From: Thermithiobacillus tepidarius DSM 3134
GTDB lineage: Bacteria; Pseudomonadota; Gammaproteobacteria; Acidithiobacillales; Thermithiobacillaceae
Direction: 5' to 3'
DNA length: 43,599 nucleotides
Assembly: GCF_000423825.1 (NCBI RefSeq)
Contig: NZ_AUIS01000023.1
Coordinates: 1-43,599 of the forward strand
Under the pieces are notes generated by a model. It had not been told where the DNA came from. It saw only the letters and a list, made by a program, of their open reading frames with translations, and did no database searches. Positions 8,696 to 17,511 of this stretch are shown one piece after another. The position numbers were made by a program, and so were the translations under genes. How positions within the stretch are numbered: the first letter of the stretch is position 1; each line of letters begins with the position of its first letter.

Positions 8696-9655
8696 TCAGT
8701 GGCTCGTCCCCGGCAGCGACTGGAGGAAATCCAGCAACGGCGGCAGATACACTTCCGGATGGGAGGCGAAGAACAGGTGCTCGCCACCGGCGATGGGCAG
8801 CAGCCGAGCGCCGGGCACCCGGGCGGCCACGTGCTCGGCATGGTCGAAGGGCACCACCGTGTCGGCGGTGCCGTGCAGCACCAGGGTGGGTACGGCGACG
8901 GACTCCAGCGGCAGCTCGGGCAGCCTGGCGATCTGCGCCACGTCGTTGCGGATGCCGGCCTTGCGCGACTCCATCATGCGCCCGCAGCGGATGAAGCTCA
9001 GGATGCTTTCGAATTTGTCCGGATCGCGGATCAATTCGGTCCGCAGCTTGGGATCGTTGGCGCTCAGCATGGGCGGCAGCAGCGCCGGCCAGCGCGCCAC
9101 CAGATAGGGCACGGCGTTCATGAGCGGTTCGCAAAAGGCCAGCTGGCAGGCCGGCGTCTCCAGGCGCGGCAGGAAGTCGGCGCGCCGGCTGACCGCCGCC
9201 ATCATCACCAGGCCGCGGCAGCGCGCCGGGTGGCGCAGGGCGAACTGCAGCGCCGTCGGGCCGCCGGCGGAGATGCCGGCCACCGCCGCCGTCCGGATCT
9301 GCAGCGCGTCGAGCAGGGCCGCCAGGGCGTCGGCCTGCCGGGCCGGGGTGTCGCCCACGCTCAGCGGCGTGCGCAGGTAGCCGGGCCGCGAAGGGGCGAT
9401 GAGGCGCAGGCCGTGGCCGTCCATCAGCCTGGCCGCCACCATGCCCTGATCGTAGCCGCCGCTGGCGCCATGGATCACCAATACCGCCGGCCCCTCCCCC
9501 ACCGTCGCGTATTCCACCGGGCCGAGCGCGGTCTGCGCCATCTGGCTGGCGGCCTGCAGACGGGCCGCCTCGCGGCGTTTCCAGGCTTGGTACTTGGCAC
9601 TGGAGCCGATGACGTCCGCGGCGGCCGTCACCGCCCCGAGCAGCAGGAAACGCAT
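8696..9655 (-). CDS. Alpha/beta-hydrolase family protein
   Basis: A 319-residue alpha/beta-hydrolase fold protein. The oxyanion/HG motif is VLVIHGASGG (about residue 64), and the nucleophile elbow GISAGG carries the catalytic Ser. The acid is probably the Asp in HGTADTVVP and the base the His in GGEHLFF, giving a complete triad. The N terminus (MRFLLLGAVTAAADVIG) is hydrophobic and may be a signal peptide or membrane anchor. The start at 9655 is chosen for AAAGGAGT upstream. The substrate cannot be read from sequence; esterase, lipase or haloperoxidase-like activity are all possible. It lies between hslV (160 bases) and xerC (48 bases), same strand. Confidence 0.8.
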   Translation of the reverse strand: MRFLLLGAVTAAADVIGSSAKYQAWKRREAARLQAASQMAQTALGPVEYATVGEGPAVLVIHGASGGYDQGMVAARLMDGHGLRLIAPSRPGYLRTPLSVGDTPARQADALAALLDALQIRTAAVAGISAGGPTALQFALRHPARCRGLVMMAAVSRRADFLPRLETPACQLAFCEPLMNAVPYLVARWPALLPPMLSANDPKLRTELIRDPDKFESILSFIRCGRMMESRKAGIRNDVAQIARLPELPLESVAVPTLVLHGTADTVVPFDHAEHVAARVPGARLLPIAGGEHLFFASHPEVYLPPLLDFLQSLPGTSH

Positions 9656-9703
9656 GCGCGGACTCCTTTCGATTCGAAGCACATTATCTGCTTAGAACCG
9701 GAT

Positions 9704-10627
9704 TCAGCCTTCCGGTTCGCTCTTGCGGCGCCGTGCCCGCGGATGGGCCTGGTCATAGACCTTGGCCAGATGCTGGAAGTCCAGATGGGTGTAGATCTGC
9801 GTGGTGCCGATGTTGGCGTGGCCGAGGAAATCCTGCACCGCGCGCAGGTCGGAGGCGGATTCCAGCAGATGGCTGGCGGCGCTGTGGCGCAGCATGTGCG
9901 GGTGCACCGGCACGCCCAGGCCCTGCTCGCGGGCGCGCCGGCCCACCCGCAGCTCCACCGCCCGGCTGCCCAGGCGCCGGCCGCGCCCGCTGACGAAGAG
10001 CGCCGGCTCGGCGGCGGGCGCGCGCTGGGCGCGCAGGGGCAGATAGGCGCGGACGGCGGCGATGGCTTGGCTGCCCAGGGGCACCACCCGCGTCTTGCTG
10101 CCCTTGCCGGTGACGCGCACCAACCCTTCGGCCAGATCCAGATCGTTGAGATCGAGGCCGACCAGTTCCGCCAGGCGCAGCCCGGAGCCGTAGAAGACTT
10201 CCAGCATGGCGCGGTCGCGGCGATCCAGGAAACCGTCGCCGTCGACGCCCATCAGCGTGGCGGACTGATCCACGCTGAGGGCCTTGGGTAGCGGGCGGTC
10301 GCCCTTGGGCGCGGGGATGTCGAGGGCGGGATTGCTGGCGGCACGACCCTCGCGCAGGAGAAAACGGTAGAAGCTGCGCACCGCGGCCAGGCGGCGGCGG
10401 ATGGCGCTGGGAGCGGCGCCGTTGCGGTGCTGGGCGCCGACGAAGTGGCGCAGGTGGCTGGGCAGCACCGCACCGGCCTCGCCCACCCCCAACCCGGCCA
10501 TGTGCCGCTGCCACAGGTTGAGATCGGCGGCATAGGCCCGCAGCGTGGCGGGCGCGTGCCGCCGCGCCGCCGCCAGATGGGCCAGGTAGGCCCGGATCTC
10601 GGCCGCTAGCGGCGCCGCTGCATCCAT
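9704..10627 (-). CDS. xerC: Site-specific tyrosine recombinase XerC
   Basis: A 307-residue tyrosine recombinase that, with XerD, resolves chromosome dimers at dif. The core-binding domain covers residues 1-105 and the catalytic domain 115-300. Catalytic residues are Arg151 (GSGLRLAEL), His244 and Arg247 (HPHMLRH), His270 (FLGHANIGTT) and the nucleophile Tyr279 (QIYTHLDF). Its start overlaps the end of the DUF484 gene by 22 bases, indicating translational coupling. The dapF-(small ORF)-DUF484-xerC order is the common one in gamma- and betaproteobacteria and supports XerC over XerD or an integrase. Confidence 0.93.
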   Translation of the reverse strand: MDAAAPLAAEIRAYLAHLAAARRHAPATLRAYAADLNLWQRHMAGLGVGEAGAVLPSHLRHFVGAQHRNGAAPSAIRRRLAAVRSFYRFLLREGRAASNPALDIPAPKGDRPLPKALSVDQSATLMGVDGDGFLDRRDRAMLEVFYGSGLRLAELVGLDLNDLDLAEGLVRVTGKGSKTRVVPLGSQAIAAVRAYLPLRAQRAPAAEPALFVSGRGRRLGSRAVELRVGRRAREQGLGVPVHPHMLRHSAASHLLESASDLRAVQDFLGHANIGTTQIYTHLDFQHLAKVYDQAHPRARRRKSEPEG

Positions 10628-11292
10628 TTGCCGAGCGCGGCGGTGGCCAGCTCACCGAGGCGGCCGAGGATCAGGGTGCCGGCCCGCGCCTCGTAGCGCT
10701 CGGGATCGCGGCTGCCGAGGGCGATGAGGCCGAAGGTATCGCCGGCATGCAGCGGCAGCAGGGCCACGGAGCGGACCATGCCGGCGGCACGGCCGAAGAG
10801 CACCTCCTTGTGCGCCGCGTCCAGCTCCACCCCCACCTTGGGCCGCGCCATGGGCAGCAGATCGAGGAAGGGCTGCAGCGTCGCCCGGGCCACCCACTCC
10901 GGCCGCTCGGCATCGCTCATCCAGTCCGGCTGGCGCAGGCGCAGGGCGATGTGTTCGACCCGGAAATCCTCGGACAGACGGGCGAGAATGGCATCCAGCA
11001 CGGCGTCCAGGTCCTCGGCTTCCAGCAGCCCCTGGGCGAAATGGTGCATGCGCTCGCTCAGGCGCTCGTTCTCCCGCGCCACTTCCAGGAGATCCTGCAA
11101 CTGGTTTTCCAGCTGCGCGCAACGGCCGCGCAGCACTTCCACCTGGCGCTCGATCAGGGACACGCTTTCGCCCCGCCCCACGTGGGGTATGTTGAGATCC
11201 AGGAGCAGTTCCGGGTGGTCCAGGAAAAAATCCCGATGGACCTGGAGGAACTCCAGCACCGCCTGGCTCTCGACGCTCACACTCTTCGCCAC
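10606..11292 (-). CDS. DUF484 family protein (YigA-like, GAF-type fold)
   Basis: A 228-residue cytosolic protein of the DUF484 family. The N-terminal helix (SVESQAVLEFLQVHRDFFLDHPELL) is diagnostic, followed by a coiled coil (about residues 43-85: ERQVEVLRG, LENQLQDLL) and a C-terminal GAF-like sensory fold (from about residue 95). The family nearly always lies between dapF and xerC; its biochemical role is unknown. The start is a GTG at 11292 that directly abuts the TGA of the preceding 58-codon gene, so re-initiation by terminating ribosomes is likely. No catalytic motif was seen. Confidence 0.88.
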   Translation of the reverse strand: MAKSVSVESQAVLEFLQVHRDFFLDHPELLLDLNIPHVGRGESVSLIERQVEVLRGRCAQLENQLQDLLEVARENERLSERMHHFAQGLLEAEDLDAVLDAILARLSEDFRVEHIALRLRQPDWMSDAERPEWVARATLQPFLDLLPMARPKVGVELDAAHKEVLFGRAAGMVRSVALLPLHAGDTFGLIALGSRDPERYEARAGTLILGRLGELATAALGKWMQRRR

Positions 11293-11469
11293 TCAGTAAT
11301 CCTCCCAATGGGTATCCGTATAGGTCTCGGCGCCGCAGTGGATGACGAGCTCCGCAAGCCGCCTGCCCAGGATGTCCCCCTCCTCGTCGCTCAGCTTGTT
11401 CAAAAACTCCAGCTCGCCGGCGGGCGCCTGCAACAGTTCATGGATCCTTGCCAAGACTTCGGGGCGCAT
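11293..11469 (-). CDS. Small hypothetical protein between dapF and DUF484 (58 aa)
   Basis: A 58-residue acidic protein beginning MRPEVLARIHELL and ending TYTDTHWEDY, mostly helical in appearance with one Cys (HCGAE). I do not recognise it. Evidence that it is real: it fills the 201-base gap between dapF and DUF484 in the same direction, GAGGGAGA precedes its ATG at 11469, and its TGA stop is immediately followed by the GTG of the DUF484 gene. It would be missed by gene callers with a high length cutoff. Its residue composition is that of an ordinary soluble protein rather than the Arg/Pro-rich readings of wrong frames in this GC-rich DNA. Confidence 0.6.
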   Translation of the reverse strand: MRPEVLARIHELLQAPAGELEFLNKLSDEEGDILGRRLAELVIHCGAETYTDTHWEDY

Positions 11470-11493
11470 CGCTCTCTCCCTCTCAGCAGATAG

Positions 11494-12342
11494 TCACAAT
11501 TCGCCGGCCAGCCACTCCCCCTGGAACACCGTCACCGCCGGCCCGGTCATGAACACGGGCTCGCCGGGACCGCGCCAGCTGATGCGCAGGTCGCCGCCCG
11601 GCAGGGACACGCGCACCGTCTCGTCGAGCAGATTCCACAGCCGGCCCGCCACCACGGCGGCGCAGGCATTGGTGCCGCAGGCCAGGGTCTCCCCCGCCCC
11701 GCGTTCCCAGACCCGCAGGCGGATGTGGTCGGGGCCGACCCGCTCCATGAAGCCCACATTCACCCGCTCCGGAAAATCGGGATGCCGCTCGATGGCCGGC
11801 CCCAGAGTGTCCACCGGCGCCTGCGCCACGCTCGCCACGGGCAGGATGGCATGGGGGTTGCCCATGGAGACGGCGCCGATCTCATAGGTCTGCCCGGCCA
11901 CCGGCAAGGGATAGCGCAACGCCTGGGCGGGCGCGCGGAACGGGATGCGCGCGGGCTCCAGGATGGGCACGCCCATGTCGACCTGCACCTCGCCCGACGG
12001 CTGGATGGCCAGGGTGATGCGGCCGGCCAGGGTCTCCACCGGAATGACGTCCTTGTCGGTCAGGCCCTGCTCGCGTACGAAGCGGGCGAAGCAGCGGGCG
12101 CCGTTGCCGCACTGCTGCACCTCGCCGCCGTCGGCGTTGAAAATGCGGTAGCGGAAATCGGCGCGCGGGTCGGTGCTGGCCTCCACCAGCAGCACCTGAT
12201 CGCAACCCACGCCGAAGCGGCGGTCGGCCAGGCGCCGGACCTCCGCGGCGGACAGGCGCACCGTCTGGCGCACGCCGTCGATCACCACGAAGTCGTTGCC
12301 CAAGCCGTGCATCTTGCTGAAACGCAATCCGGACAGCGGCAT
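11494..12342 (-). CDS. dapF: Diaminopimelate epimerase
   Basis: A 282-residue cofactor-independent epimerase converting LL- to meso-diaminopimelate for lysine and peptidoglycan synthesis. Two-base catalysis needs two Cys residues: Cys78 in the CGNGARC segment and the Cys in LACGTNAC near residue 225. [11 protein letters not shown] at the N terminus and GNPHAI in the middle are also family marks. The ATG at 12342 gives a length close to the usual 275 residues; longer readings overlap the upstream gene. It stands 13 bases after the 12356-12757 gene and upstream of the small ORF, DUF484 and xerC, probably one transcript. Confidence 0.94.
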   Translation of the reverse strand: MPLSGLRFSKMHGLGNDFVVIDGVRQTVRLSAAEVRRLADRRFGVGCDQVLLVEASTDPRADFRYRIFNADGGEVQQCGNGARCFARFVREQGLTDKDVIPVETLAGRITLAIQPSGEVQVDMGVPILEPARIPFRAPAQALRYPLPVAGQTYEIGAVSMGNPHAILPVASVAQAPVDTLGPAIERHPDFPERVNVGFMERVGPDHIRLRVWERGAGETLACGTNACAAVVAGRLWNLLDETVRVSLPGGDLRISWRGPGEPVFMTGPAVTVFQGEWLAGEL

Positions 12343-12355
12343 CACGGCACCCGCG

Positions 12356-12757
12356 TCACAGCGCCTGGTCCACGGGCAGGTACCCGTCCGCCGTGGCCAG
12401 CCGCTGCAGGCTGTCGCGGAATTGGCCCAGGAAAAGCTCGATGGATTCGGCAAAATCCGGATCCACGTCCGCCATGTTGATGCTGCCGTGCAGGGTCATC
12501 TCGCCGTTGCGGCTGGTAACGGTCCACTGCAGGGCATTGGGACAACTGACCAGTTCATAGCGCACGCCGTTGCGGATCGGCAGGCAGCGGCCGTCGAACA
12601 CGCCCCAGACGCAGTCCACCCGGCCCTCGCGGCCCGCCTCGCGCAGCCCTGACACCTCATAGACGTCCTCGCACAAGGCCGGCAACGCCGCCAAGGTGCA
12701 GACCTCCTCGATGCGCGACACCGCCAAGGGCGGCTTGATCAAGTACAACCATTCCAT
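12356..12757 (-). CDS. Hypothetical protein upstream of dapF (133 aa)
   Basis: A 133-residue soluble protein starting [13 protein letters not shown]. It contains four Cys ([33 protein letters not shown]) and a beta-rich middle ([24 protein letters not shown]) followed by a C-terminal helix ([17 protein letters not shown]). I do not recognise a family. The ATG at 12757 has AGGTAA upstream; longer readings start in the REP-containing gap and are less plausible. It precedes dapF by 13 bases on the same strand and is therefore probably the first gene of the dapF-xerC operon. The alternating polar strands resemble small lipid- or ligand-binding folds, but this is only an impression. Confidence 0.6.
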   Translation of the reverse strand: MEWLYLIKPPLAVSRIEEVCTLAALPALCEDVYEVSGLREAGREGRVDCVWGVFDGRCLPIRNGVRYELVSCPNALQWTVTSRNGEMTLHGSINMADVDPDFAESIELFLGQFRDSLQRLATADGYLPVDQAL

Positions 12758-12879
12758 GCACGTTACCTGCTGCCTGTAAAAAGCCGCGCCATGCGGCGCG
12801 TCCCGATGACGCCCCATCCAAACAAAATAGACCAAATCCGCCGCTTCGCCGCCTGCCGCGGATCTGCTGGACCGAGCCA

Positions 12880-12984
12880 ATCGCGGGCAAGCCCGCTCCC
12901 ACAGTTCGTGCCGGACGCCGGAGCGGCCTTACCCGCGATGCCGTTGCGGCCGGCTCTCCCTATCGCGAGCAAGCCCGCTCCTGC
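12880..12984. repeat. Cluster of REP-like repeats upstream of the 12356-12757 gene
   Basis: Within the 231-base gap 12758-12988. A minus copy lies at 12880-12902, a degenerate plus copy at about 12918-12939 (GGAGCGGCCTTACCCGCGAT) and a minus copy at 12962-12984 (reverse of the GCAGGAGCGGGCTTGCTCGC type). The last two form an inverted pair with 22 bases between arms, matching the spacing of the pairs at 6.3-6.5 kb. The last copy ends only a few bases from the stop of the downstream PEBP-like gene. Confidence 0.7.
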
Positions 12985-12988
12985 CGCT

Positions 12989-13444
12989 CTAGCGGGAATA
13001 CAAGCCCGTCAGCCGCGCCTGCGCCAGCACGTGTCCCTGCATGGCGTGGCGCAGGGCCGGCAGCGGCGCGCCCGGGGGCAGGCCCAGTCTGGGCACGTCC
13101 AGGGCGTAGAAGCTGAAGTGGTAATGATGCACGCCATGCCCGCGCGGCGGACAGGGGCCGCCGTAGCCATCCCGGCCGAAGTCGTTGCGGCCATGCTTGG
13201 CCCCCTGCGGCAGGGCCCCGCCCTGACTCAACTGGGTCGCGCCGGCCGGCAGGTCGTAAACCAGCCAGTGCACGAAGGTACGGCCGGGCGCATCCGGATC
13301 CTCGACGATGAGGGCGAAGCTGCGCGTGCCCGCCGGCGCGCCCTTCCACCGCAGGGCGGGCGCCCGGTCCGCGCCGTCGCAGGTATGCTCCACCGGAATC
13401 TGGCCGTTGTGGGAGAAGGCCGGGCTGCTGAGATCCATCACCAT
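12989..13444 (-). CDS. YbhB/YbcL-type PEBP family protein
   Basis: A 151-residue protein of the phosphatidylethanolamine-binding/Raf-kinase-inhibitor fold. The bacterial signature is complete: CDGAD near residue 22, DPDAP with VHWLVYDLP (about residues 49-66), and YGGPCPPRGHG followed by HHYHF. These residues line the anion-binding pocket. Bacterial members (E. coli YbhB and YbcL) have no settled biochemical role. No signal peptide is present, so a cytosolic location is likely. The start at 13444 follows GGAGG by five bases. It lies 18 bases after a divergent paralogue (13463-14056), so the pair looks like a tandem duplication in one operon. Confidence 0.88.
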   Translation of the reverse strand: MVMDLSSPAFSHNGQIPVEHTCDGADRAPALRWKGAPAGTRSFALIVEDPDAPGRTFVHWLVYDLPAGATQLSQGGALPQGAKHGRNDFGRDGYGGPCPPRGHGVHHYHFSFYALDVPRLGLPPGAPLPALRHAMQGHVLAQARLTGLYSR

Positions 13445-13462
13445 CGCTGCCTCCGCTCTCCG

Positions 13463-14056
13463 TCAGATGCGGTCCACCCCGGGCACGTGGGTCTCCACGT
13501 CCTTGGCGAAGTGGCCGACCAGCTCCGCATAGGCGATCACGTGCCCGAGCTCGTGCCATTCGCGCGCCATGTGGTCGTCCGCCGGCGGCGCAGCCACGTC
13601 GCCATGCACGTGCCCCTCCACCCCCGGCCCGGGCCGGTGCTTGCGCAACCGCTCCCGCACCTCGGCCCAGGTGGCGCCTTCGGGCAGCCCGAGGGTGGGC
13701 AGATCCGTCGCGTAGAGCACGAAATCGTAGTGCACCAGGTGATGGTCCGGCAGGTGGCAGGGCGGAATGTACACCATGTCGCCGGCGTCGTTGCGGCCCA
13801 CCTTGGCGCCGGCCGGCAGCTCGCCGCCCTCATGGATCAGGTTGGGCAGCACGGGCAGGTCGTAGACCAGCCAGCGCACCTGCTGGTCCGGCGGCGCCTC
13901 CCGCTGCCGCATGACCAGGACCAGGCTTTGGGTACCGTCCGGCACGTGCAACCAGCGGAAGGAGGGGATCACCCCCTCGCCCTCGCAGGTATGGCGGGAG
14001 GGAATCCAATCGTTGTTGAGAAACGCCATGCTTTCCAAAGTCAGGGAGGACTGCAT
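13463..14056 (-). CDS. Divergent PEBP family protein with insertion (197 aa)
   Basis: A 197-residue paralogue of the following gene. Shared landmarks are IPSRHTCEGEGV (for IPVEHTCDGAD), RWLVYDLP (for HWLVYDLP) and a final GHVIAYAELVGHFAK. The DPDAP motif is replaced by QREAPP and the GGPCPP loop by VYIPPCHLP, so the usual anion pocket should be altered or lost. An insertion of roughly 30 residues rich in His, Asp and Glu (EGHVHGDVAAPPADDHMAREWHELG, given here as HVHGD...DDHM...EWHEL) precedes the last strand. Start: ATG 14056 with AAAGGAGG six bases ahead. It may have kept the fold but taken a new ligand, perhaps a metal; that is inference. Confidence 0.75.
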   Translation of the reverse strand: MQSSLTLESMAFLNNDWIPSRHTCEGEGVIPSFRWLHVPDGTQSLVLVMRQREAPPDQQVRWLVYDLPVLPNLIHEGGELPAGAKVGRNDAGDMVYIPPCHLPDHHLVHYDFVLYATDLPTLGLPEGATWAEVRERLRKHRPGPGVEGHVHGDVAAPPADDHMAREWHELGHVIAYAELVGHFAKDVETHVPGVDRI

Positions 14057-14089
14057 CCACCACCTCCTTTCAGTTTGCAACGGCAAGAA

Positions 14090-15331
14090 TTACCCGGTGT
14101 TCTCCAAGCTTAGCAGATCGTCCAGGGTCTCGCGGCGGCGCACGACGGTATAAGCGCTGCCGTCGACCAGCACCTCCGGCACCCGCGGGCGCGTGTTGTA
14201 GTTGCCGCTCATGACGAAGCCGTAGGCGCCGGCGCTCATCACCGCCAGCAGATCACCCGCCGCCACCCCCGCGAGTTCGCGTCCGCGCGCGAAGAAATCA
14301 CCGGTCTCGCAGACGGGGCCAACCACATCGTAGACGGCGCTGTCGCCGCCCCGGCGCCGCACCGGCAGGATCTCGTGGTAGGCGTTGTACAGGGCGGGAC
14401 GCATGAGGTCGTTCATGGCCGCATCCACCACGCAGAAGTGCTTGCCCTCGCCGATCTTGAGGTACTCCACCTGGGTGAGCAGGACGCCGGCATTGCCCAC
14501 CACGGCGCGCCCCAGCTCGAAGACCAGCGGGATGTCCAGGCCGTCCAGGGCCTCCCGCACGGCGCGGGCGTAGTCCTCCGGCGACGGCGCTTCCTCGTCA
14601 CGGTAGCGGATGCCCACCCCGCCGCCCAGGTCCAAATGGTGGATGCTGATGCCTTCCGCCTGCAGGGTGCGCAGCAGCGCCACCAGGCGGCGGGCGGCGT
14701 CGCCGATGGGCGAGAGGTCCAGCAACTGGGAGCCGATGTGGCAGGCGATGCCGCGGATCCGCACGTGGGGCAGCGCCGCCGCCTGCCGATACACCGCCGG
14801 GGCGCGCTCGATGGGGATGCCGAACTTGTTCTCGGACAGGCCGGTGGAGATGTAGGGGTGGGTCTTGGGATCCACGTCCGGATTGACGCGCAGGGCGACG
14901 GGCGCCACCCTGCCCAGCTCCCCGGCCAAGGCGTTGATGCGCCGCAGCTCCGGCTCGGACTCCACGTTGAAGCAGAAGATGCCCGCCTCCAGGGCCAGGC
15001 GGATGTCGGCCGCCGACTTGCCCACCCCGGAGAAGACCACCTTGTCCGCCGCGCCGCCGGCGCGCAGTACCCGCACCAGCTCGCCGCCGGACACGATGTC
15101 GAAGCCGGCGCCCGCCTCTGCCAGCACGCGCAGCACCGCCAGGTTGGAGTTGGCCTTGACGGCGAAGCAGACCAGGGCGTCGGGCCCCAGGGCCTCGGCG
15201 AAGTGCCGATAGCGCCCGCGGATCGCCGCCTTGGAATAGACGTAAACGGGCGTGCCGACATCCGCCGCAATGGCGGACAGAGGCACGCCCTCGGCGTGCA
15301 GGACTTCGTCCCGGTAATCAAAGCACATCAT
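14090..15331 (-). CDS. lysA: Diaminopimelate decarboxylase
   Basis: A 413-residue PLP enzyme (alanine-racemase-like barrel) that decarboxylates meso-diaminopimelate to lysine. The PLP Lys is Lys59 in CFAVKANSN. The glycine loop DLGGGVGIRY and the ELGR segment near residue 275 hold the phosphate, and CETGDF contributes the catalytic Cys across the dimer. The last conserved tract is GAYGFVMSGNYN. Start: ATG 15331 (or the adjacent ATG at 15328), with CGAGG upstream. It follows lptM by 78 bases; argH-lptM-lysA run in the same direction and are probably co-transcribed. Its substrate is the product of dapF, encoded 1.7 kb further on. Confidence 0.95.
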   Translation of the reverse strand: MMCFDYRDEVLHAEGVPLSAIAADVGTPVYVYSKAAIRGRYRHFAEALGPDALVCFAVKANSNLAVLRVLAEAGAGFDIVSGGELVRVLRAGGAADKVVFSGVGKSAADIRLALEAGIFCFNVESEPELRRINALAGELGRVAPVALRVNPDVDPKTHPYISTGLSENKFGIPIERAPAVYRQAAALPHVRIRGIACHIGSQLLDLSPIGDAARRLVALLRTLQAEGISIHHLDLGGGVGIRYRDEEAPSPEDYARAVREALDGLDIPLVFELGRAVVGNAGVLLTQVEYLKIGEGKHFCVVDAAMNDLMRPALYNAYHEILPVRRRGGDSAVYDVVGPVCETGDFFARGRELAGVAAGDLLAVMSAGAYGFVMSGNYNTRPRVPEVLVDGSAYTVVRRRETLDDLLSLENTG

Positions 15332-15409
15332 GCAACCTCGAAATTGCGCCGGCGGGACGGCCAGCGCCGCCCTCCGCCTGCCGCTCCCTAGGAGCCGGAA
15401 CCCACATGC

Positions 15410-15583
15410 TCACCGCTGCCCGTTCTGCTGGCCCGTTGCCGGCTTGGCCGGCTGCTGGTCCGGCAGGTAGAGCGCCCCCTTCTTGCCGCAGCCGGCCAGC
15501 GCGGCGGCCAGCAGGAGCGCCACGGTGGCCGCGGCGAATCGAGCGGGGCGAGACGACCGGATCGCTTGTGCGGATCTCATCAT
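15410..15583 (-). CDS. lptM: LptM (YifL-like) small lipoprotein
   Basis: A 57-residue outer-membrane lipoprotein. A basic N terminus ([15 protein letters not shown]) and a hydrophobic core lead to the lipobox LAGC, then [17 protein letters not shown]. The short CG(K/Q)KGxLYLP sequence directly after the lipidated Cys is the signature of the LptM/YifL family, which assists disulfide maturation of the LPS translocon LptD in E. coli. The start ATG overlaps the argH stop in an ATGA (15583-15580), so translation is coupled. In many relatives the same gene precedes lysA, as it does here. Too short for many automatic calls, but strongly supported by motif and context. Confidence 0.85.
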   Translation of the reverse strand: MMRSAQAIRSSRPARFAAATVALLLAAALAGCGKKGALYLPDQQPAKPATGQQNGQR

Positions 15584-16977
15584 ACCCCCCAGTCGGCCAG
15601 GCGGGTGCGTGCCCGGGCGATGGCCTGGCGGACCTGCGCCGGGGCGGTGCCGCCGATGTGGCCGCGGGCCTCGACCGAGCCCTCCAGGGTCAGCACCTGG
15701 TAGACGTCCGCGTCGATCAGCGGCGAGAAACCGCGCAGGGCCTCCAGGCTCAGGTCCTCCAGGTTGCAGCCCTGCTCCACCGCCAGCCGCACCGCCTTGC
15801 CCACCACTTCATGGGCGGCGCGGAAGGGCAGGCCCTTGCGCACCAGATAATCGGCCAGATCGGTGGCCGTGGCGAAGCCCCGCAGAGCGGCGGCGCGCAT
15901 GGCCTCGCGCCGCACCGTCATGCCCGGCAGCATCTCGGCGAAGACCTTGAGGCTGCCGCGCGCCGTGTCCAGGGCATCGAAGAGCGGCTCCTTGTCCTCC
16001 TGGTTGTCCTTGTTGTAGGCCAGCGGCTGCGCCTTCATGAGCACCAGCAGGGTCTGCAGGGCGCCGATCACGCGCGCCGATTTGCCGCGCACCAGCTCCG
16101 GCACGTCCGGATTCTTCTTCTGCGGCATGATGCTGGAGCCGGTGCAGAAGCTGTCGGACAGCTCGATGAAGCCGAAAGAGGGCGAGGACCAGAGGATCAG
16201 TTCCTCGGCGAAGCGGGACAGGTGCACCATCATGAGCGCGATGGCCGCCACCGTCTCGATGGCGAAGTCGCGGTCGCTCACCGCGTCCAGGCTGTTCTCC
16301 GCCACGAAGTCGAAGCCGAGCTCGTGGGCCACGTACCAACGGTCGATGGGGAAGGTGGTGCCGGCCAGCGCCGCCGCCCCCAGGGGCAGGACGTTGACGC
16401 GCTTGCGAGCGTCCAGCAGGCGCATGCCGTCGCGGTGCAGCATCTCCACGTAGGCCATGAGATGATGGCCGAAGGTGACGGGTTGGGCCACCTGCAGGTG
16501 GGTGAAGCCGGGCATGATGGTATCGGCCTCGCGTTCGGCCGCGTCCATGAGCGCCGTTTCCAGGCGGGCGATGCCGGCCAGGATCTCGTCGATGGCCTCG
16601 CGGGTGTAGAGGCGCACGTCAGTGGCCACCTGATCGTTGCGCGAGCGGCCCGTGTGCAGCTTCTTGCCGACCTCGCCGATGAGCTGGGTCAGGCGCGTCT
16701 CCACGTGCATGTGGATGTCTTCCAGGGCGGCGCTGAAGGCCATCTCGCCGGCCTCGATCTCCGCGCGCACCTGCTGCAGGCCGGCGACGATCTGCTCCGC
16801 CTCCGTCGGGGTCAGCACCCCCGCCTGCGCCAGCATGCGCGCATGGGCGATGGAGCCCCGGATATCCTGGGCGTACAGGCGCTTGTCAAAAGCAATGGAG
16901 GCGGTGAACGCCTCCACAAAAGCATCGGTCGGCGCCGTGAAGCGGCCCGACCAGGGTTTCTCTTCCGTCATAGTCAT
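15580..16977 (-). CDS. argH: Argininosuccinate lyase
   Basis: A cytosolic enzyme of about 465 residues that splits argininosuccinate into arginine and fumarate, the last step of arginine synthesis. The fumarase/aspartase superfamily signature [12 protein letters not shown] (with the catalytic Ser) is present near residue 280, as are [12 protein letters not shown] at the N terminus, SRNDQVATD, and TVMPGFTH-like [12 protein letters not shown]. ATGs occur at 16977 and 16971; neither has a strong ribosome site and either may be used. Its stop overlaps lptM. It is separated from argB by 11 kb, so the arginine genes are scattered. Confidence 0.95.
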   Translation of the reverse strand: MTMTEEKPWSGRFTAPTDAFVEAFTASIAFDKRLYAQDIRGSIAHARMLAQAGVLTPTEAEQIVAGLQQVRAEIEAGEMAFSAALEDIHMHVETRLTQLIGEVGKKLHTGRSRNDQVATDVRLYTREAIDEILAGIARLETALMDAAEREADTIMPGFTHLQVAQPVTFGHHLMAYVEMLHRDGMRLLDARKRVNVLPLGAAALAGTTFPIDRWYVAHELGFDFVAENSLDAVSDRDFAIETVAAIALMMVHLSRFAEELILWSSPSFGFIELSDSFCTGSSIMPQKKNPDVPELVRGKSARVIGALQTLLVLMKAQPLAYNKDNQEDKEPLFDALDTARGSLKVFAEMLPGMTVRREAMRAAALRGFATATDLADYLVRKGLPFRAAHEVVGKAVRLAVEQGCNLEDLSLEALRGFSPLIDADVYQVLTLEGSVEARGHIGGTAPAQVRQAIARARTRLADWGV

Positions 16978-17049
16978 TCGCCCCAATCACCGAGGCTGCA
17001 ACTATACCGAAAAAGGGGCCGGATTGGCTACGCGGCGCGTCCCCGGCGC

Positions 17050-17343
17050 TCAATCATCGTCGTGATGATGGTGCTTGTGCTTATGCTTGTACTTGTAATA
17101 GCGGCCGTTGTCCCGATAGACGGGATAATAGCGCGGGCGGTCGTAACTGCTGCCGATGGCCGCACCGGCGGCGCCGCCGACGGCGCCGCCGATGATGGCG
17201 CCCTGCTGGCCGCCCATGTTCGAACCCACCGCGGCACCCGCCGCGCCGCCGATGCCACCGCCCAATATGGCGCCCACGTCACCGGCCTGGGCCACACCCG
17301 CCCCGGCCAACAGCAACACACCCGCGAACAACTGCTTGATCAT
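17050..17343 (-). CDS. Glycine-zipper protein with Lys/His/Asp tail (97 aa)
   Basis: A 97-residue exported protein. A signal peptide (MIKQLFAGVLLLAGAGVAQA) is followed by a long glycine zipper (about residues 21-62: GGGIGGAAGAAVGS, then GGQQGAIIGGAVGG) of the Rick_17kDa/Gly-zipper type that inserts in or associates with membranes. The end is SSYDRPRYYPVYRD, then a KYKHKHKHHHHDDD tail. The His/Asp-rich end looks able to bind divalent metal. Start: ATG 17343 after TGGAGGAAAGC. It is a paralogue of the next gene upstream (17512-17859), with near-identical zippers, so the two arose by tandem duplication. Function unknown. Confidence 0.75.
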   Translation of the reverse strand: MIKQLFAGVLLLAGAGVAQAGDVGAILGGGIGGAAGAAVGSNMGGQQGAIIGGAVGGAAGAAIGSSYDRPRYYPVYRDNGRYYKYKHKHKHHHHDDD

Positions 17344-17511
17344 GCTTTCCTCCAAATCGATGTTGTCAGCAAGCCGCGCACGGCGGCCCATTCATGGTCC
17401 GGCGCCCGGCCGGGCGCCGCGCGCCAGCGGCATGGCCGCGCCCGGCCAGCCGGGACAGCCACGCTGGCGCATACTGGATACCGCGAGGGAGATCCGGATC
17501 AGGACGGCCGC

